Shown here: piece after piece, positions 60,298-64,000 of the stretch | How the letters are laid out: each line of letters starts with the position of its first letter | How positions within the stretch are numbered: the stretch's first letter is position 1 | Assembly (NCBI GenBank): GCA_016288205.1 | Contig: JAEEYO010000007.1 | Location: 1 to 64,000 of the forward strand | Reading direction: 5' to 3' | DNA: 64,000 nucleotides | Source: Treponema sp. | GTDB taxonomy: Bacteria > Spirochaetota > Spirochaetia > Treponematales > Treponemataceae | Made by a program: the position numbers and the translations under genes | The notes under the pieces: model-generated | The model's input: the letters and a program-made list of their open reading frames with translations, nothing else | The model's database searches: none | Told to the model about the DNA's origin: nothing

Positions 60298-61005
60298 ATG
60301 AAAATCGGTATCATTGGTGCAATGGCTGTGGAAGTTGAGCAGCTGAAAAAGAGCCTGAAGGACGCGAAAGAGAGTGTCTCAGGAGGTCTCACTTTCACCG
60401 AGGGACTTCTGGGAGGAACAGAGGCCGTGATAGTTCAGTCGGGAGTGGGAAAGGTCAACGCGGCACTTTGCGCACAGAGGCTTATCCTGCAATATTCGGT
60501 CGGATGCATAATCAACACGGGAATCGCAGGTGCCATGGCTTCTGGTTTGCAGCCGCTTGATTTTGTGGTTTCCACGGACGCTCTCTATCACGACATGGAC
60601 GCGACCGCATTCGGATACAAGGCGACGGAGATTCCGCAGATGGGATGCTCCGACTTCAAGGCCGACCCGAAGCTAATTTCCGCCACAAAGAACGCATTCC
60701 CCAGGATCCCGGAGTTCAAGGACCACAAGCTGATTGAGGGAAGAATCGCAAGCGGGGACCAGTTCATAAGCGACAAGGCCACCAAGGAGAAAATAAAAAA
60801 GACCTGCAATCCGTCTTGTGTCGAGATGGAGGGAGCCGCAATAGCCCACGCCGCATATCTGAATCAGACGCCCTTCGTAATCATAAGGTGCATGAGCGAC
60901 CTTGCCGACGACTCATACGAAAGCACTTACAGCTTCAACGAGGAGACCGCCGCAAAGATGAGCGCGTCCCTTGTGCTTGAGATGTGCTCGGAATTTTCCG
61001 AATAG
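60298..61005 (+). CDS. mtnN: 5'-methylthioadenosine/S-adenosylhomocysteine nucleosidase
   Basis: A 235-residue nucleosidase that splits methylthioadenosine and S-adenosylhomocysteine, recycling products of SAM use. It starts MKIGIIGAMAVEVEQLKKSL, with GVGKVNAALCAQ, IINTGIAGAM and the nucleoside-binding SCVEMEGAAIAHAAYLN (catalytic Asp in MSDLADDSY). ATG 60298 is used, since GAGGAG lies 6 bases upstream; an in-frame ATG 30 bases earlier lacks a site. Own promoter, ends in a terminator (61072-61112). Confidence 0.95.
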   Translation: MKIGIIGAMAVEVEQLKKSLKDAKESVSGGLTFTEGLLGGTEAVIVQSGVGKVNAALCAQRLILQYSVGCIINTGIAGAMASGLQPLDFVVSTDALYHDMDATAFGYKATEIPQMGCSDFKADPKLISATKNAFPRIPEFKDHKLIEGRIASGDQFISDKATKEKIKKTCNPSCVEMEGAAIAHAAYLNQTPFVIIRCMSDLADDSYESTYSFNEETAAKMSASLVLEMCSEFSE

Positions 61006-61071
61006 AATTCCACCCTACCGTCACAGCGTAAAATTTTAAACCTGCCGGATAAAAATTTAAACTTTTATATG

Positions 61072-61112
61072 AAATCCCCTCTCCGAAATCTCATTTTGGC
61101 GCGGGGATTTTT
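61072..61112 (+). terminator. Rho-independent terminator after mtnN
   Basis: AAATCCCC (61072-61079) pairs with GGGGATTT (61103-61110), followed by TT. Confidence 0.6.
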
Positions 61113-61155
61113 CCGAATTCCTAAAAAATTCAAAACAAATTCCAAAATATTTGTA

Positions 61156-61184
61156 TTCAAAAAATCCTTCCCAAAGCGTAATAT
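61156..61184 (+). promoter_or_regulatory. Promoter of the sugar transporter operon
   Basis: TTCAAA (61156-61161), 17-base spacer, TAATAT (61179-61184). Confidence 0.5.
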
Positions 61185-61221
61185 AGCATTGTAACAAAAA
61201 CATCTAAAGGAGGCAAATTAG

Positions 61222-62184
61222 ATGAAAAAAAGCTTAGTCATTGCCGCAGCCATCATGTGCGTGGCATCACTCTTTGTATCTTGCAACAAAAAAGGATCAG
61301 GAAAATCAGACGGTTCCATTAAAATAGGAATCATCAACAACCCGCCGTCAGAGTCTGGATATCGTGCAGCCAACGTAAAGGATTTCGAGACTGTATTCAC
61401 GGCAGACAAGGGATATGACGTAAAGACATTCTACAGCCTGAAGAACGACGAGCAGCTCAACGCAGCGGCACAGTTCATCACCGAGGGAGTTGACTATCTT
61501 CTTCTCTCAGCAGCAGCCACAGACGGTTGGGACGCAACTTTGAAAAAGGCACAGAAGGCAGGAGTAAAGGTATTCCTTTTCGACCGCATGATCAACGTAA
61601 GCGACGACCTGTATGAGGCAGCCGTTGTTTCTGACATGGCAAAAGAAGGTGAGACCGCCGTTAACTGGCTCAAGTCTCAGAAGCTGGACGCTTACAACGT
61701 CATCCACATTCAGGGAACCATGGGTTCAGACGCACAGCTCGGACGCACAGGCGCTTTGGACGCGGAGTTCGCATCTGGAGCAATGAAGAAGGTCGTTCAG
61801 CAGACAGCAACATGGGACGAGGCTGAGGCAAAGAAGATTGTTGAGTCCGTAATCAACTCCGGAGAGGATTTCAACGTAGTTTATGCCGAGAACGACGGTA
61901 TGGCAAAGGGTGCCGTAGCAGCTTTGGACGAGGCAGGAATCACACACGGTGTTGACGGAAAGGTCGTAGTGATGGGATTCGACTGCAACAAGTGGGCATT
62001 GCGCGAGCTCAAGGCCGGAAACTGGAACTATGACGGACAGTGCTCACCGTTCCAGGCAGCCGTAATCGAGAAGATGATCAAGAGCGGAAACGTTCCCTCA
62101 AAGAAAATCATCTCCGACGAGAAGGGATTCGACGCAAAGACAATCACAGATTCTGACATTAGTACATACGGCTTGGGTGACTAA
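61222..62184 (+). CDS. Sugar-binding lipoprotein, YtfQ-like
   Basis: A 320-residue substrate-binding lipoprotein of the Peripla_BP_4 family (signal ends LFVSC, Cys about 21). It resembles E. coli YtfQ, the galactofuranose-binding protein: ESGYRAANVKDFE, VDYLLLSAAATDGWDATLKK, VFLFDRMINVSDDLYEAAVV, NVIHIQGTMGSDAQLGRTGA and YAENDGMAKGAVAALDEAG. Ribosome-binding site AAAGGAGGC. Two genes of the same transporter follow after a hairpin terminator, which would set a higher level for the binding protein. Substrate unproven. Confidence 0.9.
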   Translation: MKKSLVIAAAIMCVASLFVSCNKKGSGKSDGSIKIGIINNPPSESGYRAANVKDFETVFTADKGYDVKTFYSLKNDEQLNAAAQFITEGVDYLLLSAAATDGWDATLKKAQKAGVKVFLFDRMINVSDDLYEAAVVSDMAKEGETAVNWLKSQKLDAYNVIHIQGTMGSDAQLGRTGALDAEFASGAMKKVVQQTATWDEAEAKKIVESVINSGEDFNVVYAENDGMAKGAVAALDEAGITHGVDGKVVVMGFDCNKWALRELKAGNWNYDGQCSPFQAAVIEKMIKSGNVPSKKIISDEKGFDAKTITDSDISTYGLGD

Positions 62185-62206
62185 TAACCGTCGCTTCATG
62201 TAGCAT

Positions 62207-62250
62207 AACGGCGTAAAGTGTGTGACAGCATATTTTACGCCGTTTTTTTT
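62207..62250 (+). terminator. Hairpin terminator between the binding protein and ATPase genes
   Basis: AACGGCGTAAA (62207-62217) pairs with TTTACGCCGTT (62234-62244), followed by T to 62250. A partial terminator inside the operon is common in ABC importers. Confidence 0.8.
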
Positions 62251-62263
62251 AGGAATAATACAG

Positions 62264-63784
62264 ATGGAAAAAGATGTCGTTTTAACAATGCGCGGAATAT
62301 ACAAGGAGTTCCCCGGTGTGAAGGCCCTGCAGAACGTAGACTTCACTTTGCGGCAGGGGGAGGTCCACGCGCTTATGGGTGAAAATGGAGCGGGAAAGTC
62401 AACGCTTGTAAAAGTCCTCACCGGAGTGCATGAAAAGGATGCCGGAGAGATAAGAATCGCGGGTCGGGAAGGGCCCGTCTCTATACGTTCTCCGCAGGAT
62501 GCGCAGAATCTCGGAATCAGCACCGTCTATCAGGAGATTACGCTTTGTCCGAATCTGACCGTGGCGGAGAACATGTACATCGGCCGCGGAAATTATAAAT
62601 TTGTAAACCGTCGCGCGCAGGAAAAGAAGGCGTCGATTCTCCTTGAGAAACTGAACATCCCGGCAAAGGCAGGACAGCAGCTCGGAAACTGTTCGCTTGC
62701 CATTCAGCAGATGGTCGCGATCGCACGTGCCGTTGACATGGACTGCAAGGTTCTCATCCTTGACGAACCGACATCATCCCTGGACGAGCACGAGGTGGAG
62801 CTGCTTTTTACACTCATGCGTGACCTAAAGAGCCGCGGGGTCGGAATCATCTTCATCACGCACTTCCTTGAGCAGGTCTATGAGGTATGCGACAAGATTA
62901 CCGTACTCAGAAACGGAGAGCTGGTGGGAGAATATACAGTGAGCGAGCTTCCGAGGGTAAAGCTGATTTCCGCGATGCTCGGAAAGGACATGGAGGACAT
63001 GACCAACCTCAAGAACCAGAAGCGTCCCTACTCTGCAAATGCGGATGTCGTCTACGAGGCCGAGAATCTTTCAAGCAGCGAGGGAGTGCGCCCCTTCAAT
63101 TTCCGAATCAACAAGGGTGAAGTGAACGGATTTACCGGCTTGCTCGGCTCAGGTCGAAGTGAGAGCGTGCGTGCCATTTTTGCGGCTGACCGTGTTACAG
63201 GCGGCAAGGTGAAAGTGAACGGCAAGGGCGTAAGAATCACAAGACCCAAGGAAGCGATGAAAAACGGAATCGGCTATCTGCCTGAGGACCGCAAGGGAGA
63301 CGGAATCATCCAGGATTTGTCCGTGCGCGAGAATCTGATTCTTGCACTCCAGGTCCTGAACGGATTCACCAAGCCCCTCTCACGCGCTGAGTCAGAAAAA
63401 CTCGCCGACGAGTACATCGCCCTGCTTGAGATAAAGACAGCCTCAAAGGAAACACCGATCAAATCGCTTTCGGGAGGAAACCAGCAGAAGGTCATCCTTG
63501 CTAGGTGGCTCCTCACCCACCCGCAGTATCTCATTTTGGACGAGCCCACCAGAGGTATTGACGTTGGAACCAAACTTGAGATCCAAAAGCAGGTGCTCAA
63601 GCTCGCGTCTGAGGGTGTGAGCGTCACGTTCATCTCATCCGAAATACAGGAGATGCTTTCCGTGTGCCAGCGTCTGATTGTCATGCGCGACCGGAAGATT
63701 GTCGGAGAGCTCATGGGAGATGACCTTGAGCAGGATAAAATCATGCAGACTATTGCGGGAGGCAAAGCAGAAAATGGCAAATAA
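62264..63784 (+). CDS. Sugar ABC transporter ATPase, YtfR-like
   Basis: A 506-residue protein with two ABC ATPase domains, as in the MglA/RbsA/YtfR group. Domain 1: MGENGAGKSTLVKVLTGVHE, LAIQQMVAIARAV, LILDEPTSSLDEHE. Domain 2: GLLGSGRSESVRAIFA (a Walker A variant typical of the second domain), LSGGNQQKVILARWLL, LILDEPTRGIDVGTK. ATG 62264 is chosen because the upstream ATG would lie in the terminator stem; AGGA lies 10 bases before the start. The permease gene overlaps its end by 11 bases. Confidence 0.95.
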   Translation: MEKDVVLTMRGIYKEFPGVKALQNVDFTLRQGEVHALMGENGAGKSTLVKVLTGVHEKDAGEIRIAGREGPVSIRSPQDAQNLGISTVYQEITLCPNLTVAENMYIGRGNYKFVNRRAQEKKASILLEKLNIPAKAGQQLGNCSLAIQQMVAIARAVDMDCKVLILDEPTSSLDEHEVELLFTLMRDLKSRGVGIIFITHFLEQVYEVCDKITVLRNGELVGEYTVSELPRVKLISAMLGKDMEDMTNLKNQKRPYSANADVVYEAENLSSSEGVRPFNFRINKGEVNGFTGLLGSGRSESVRAIFAADRVTGGKVKVNGKGVRITRPKEAMKNGIGYLPEDRKGDGIIQDLSVRENLILALQVLNGFTKPLSRAESEKLADEYIALLEIKTASKETPIKSLSGGNQQKVILARWLLTHPQYLILDEPTRGIDVGTKLEIQKQVLKLASEGVSVTFISSEIQEMLSVCQRLIVMRDRKIVGELMGDDLEQDKIMQTIAGGKAENGK

Positions 63785-64000
63785 AATCGGCAAGCAGATA
63801 AAAAAATTATTTCAGTCGCAGCTCGCAATTCCAATCATTGCGCTTCTGATTCTCGTCATCTTCAATTTGATTCGCGACCCGAGCTTCTTTTCGATCGCAA
63901 TCAAAAAGAACAACATCGGGAACACGGTTCTCTCCGGAAACCTCATAAGCATCCTGAACGGAGCATCTGAGCTTGTGATTCTTTCCATCGGAATGACGCT
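63774..64000 (+). CDS. Sugar ABC transporter permease, YtfT-like, N-terminal part (cut by right edge)
   Basis: The frame opens at ATG 63774, overlapping the ATPase stop, and is open at the right edge; 75 residues are visible. It starts with a Lys-rich stretch, then a span (LAIPIIALLILVIFNLIRDP) and the family segment SFFSIAIKKNN...LISILNGASELVILSIGMT. This matches the AraH/RbsC/YtfT permease group. It completes a binding protein-ATPase-permease transporter; a second permease may follow outside the window. Confidence 0.9.
   Translation, partial: MANKIGKQIKKLFQSQLAIPIIALLILVIFNLIRDPSFFSIAIKKNNIGNTVLSGNLISILNGASELVILSIGMT

Noticed and set aside
1..64000. tRNA, rRNA, CRISPR array or replication origin
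   Set aside because: The intergenic spaces I read are short and I saw no cloverleaf, rRNA core, spacer array or DnaA-box cluster; a dedicated RNA search was not possible.

Overview
The window looks like a chromosomal segment of a treponeme-like spirochaete, probably a host- or gut-associated Treponema. The evidence is gene content rather than a marker gene: a threonyl-tRNA synthetase without the N-terminal TGS domain, many spirochaete-type lipoprotein signals, an adenylate cyclase / FecR-domain / outer-membrane protein operon resembling the TP0483-TP0485 neighbourhood of T. pallidum as I remember it, and many small sensory or envelope proteins. No rRNA, tRNA or CRISPR array was seen. Coding density is high and no gene-free stretch exceeds about 300 bases.

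Layout. 1-7.3 kb: end of a type III restriction subunit, thrS, a YD-repeat secreted protein, a histidine phosphatase, a small beta-barrel protein and a zinc-binding ZnuA-like lipoprotein. 7.3-12.7 kb: a MocR/PdxR-type regulator divergent from pyridoxamine kinase with a palindromic operator, a PstS-like operon and a membrane diguanylate cyclase. 12.8-20.4 kb: a DnaE-like protein that has lost catalytic residues, tsaD, a ModF-like double ATPase, and a GatB-like/asparaginase fusion with altered active sites. 20.5-31.9 kb: a trehalase-like hydrolase, an IlvY-like regulator, a CBM48 protein, metK-nth, a palindrome cluster, a CmpB-like membrane protein with a TetR regulator, a lone tyrosine recombinase, a metallophosphoesterase, a DnaJ-domain protein, D-lactate dehydrogenase and a DUF1848 protein.

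31.99-37.15 kb is an AT-rich accessory island on the minus strand. It is built from repeated small cassettes of multi-membrane-span genes and lipoprotein genes, with one intact, one in-frame-deleted and one wrecked lipoprotein copy, shared 40-190 base repeats, and a headless fragment that may be a toxin or peptidase domain. This is the most unusual architecture here. 38-49 kb: a TIGR02757 gene, then the cyclase / FecR / adhesin-like barrel / Flg_new-repeat lipoprotein operon. 49-57 kb: envelope proteins, a protein with twelve 20-residue repeats opposite an XRE repressor, and a UvrD/PcrA helicase. 57-64 kb: a lipoprotein / precorrin-2 dehydrogenase-like operon, a membrane zinc peptidase, MTA/SAH nucleosidase, and a YtfQRT-like sugar ABC transporter cut by the right edge.

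Two themes cross the window. First, several genes have a clear -10 box six to nine bases before the start codon and no Shine-Dalgarno, suggesting leaderless transcripts. Second, several genes are degenerate or fused relatives of information-processing enzymes (DnaE-like, GatB-asparaginase, first half of ModF-like).
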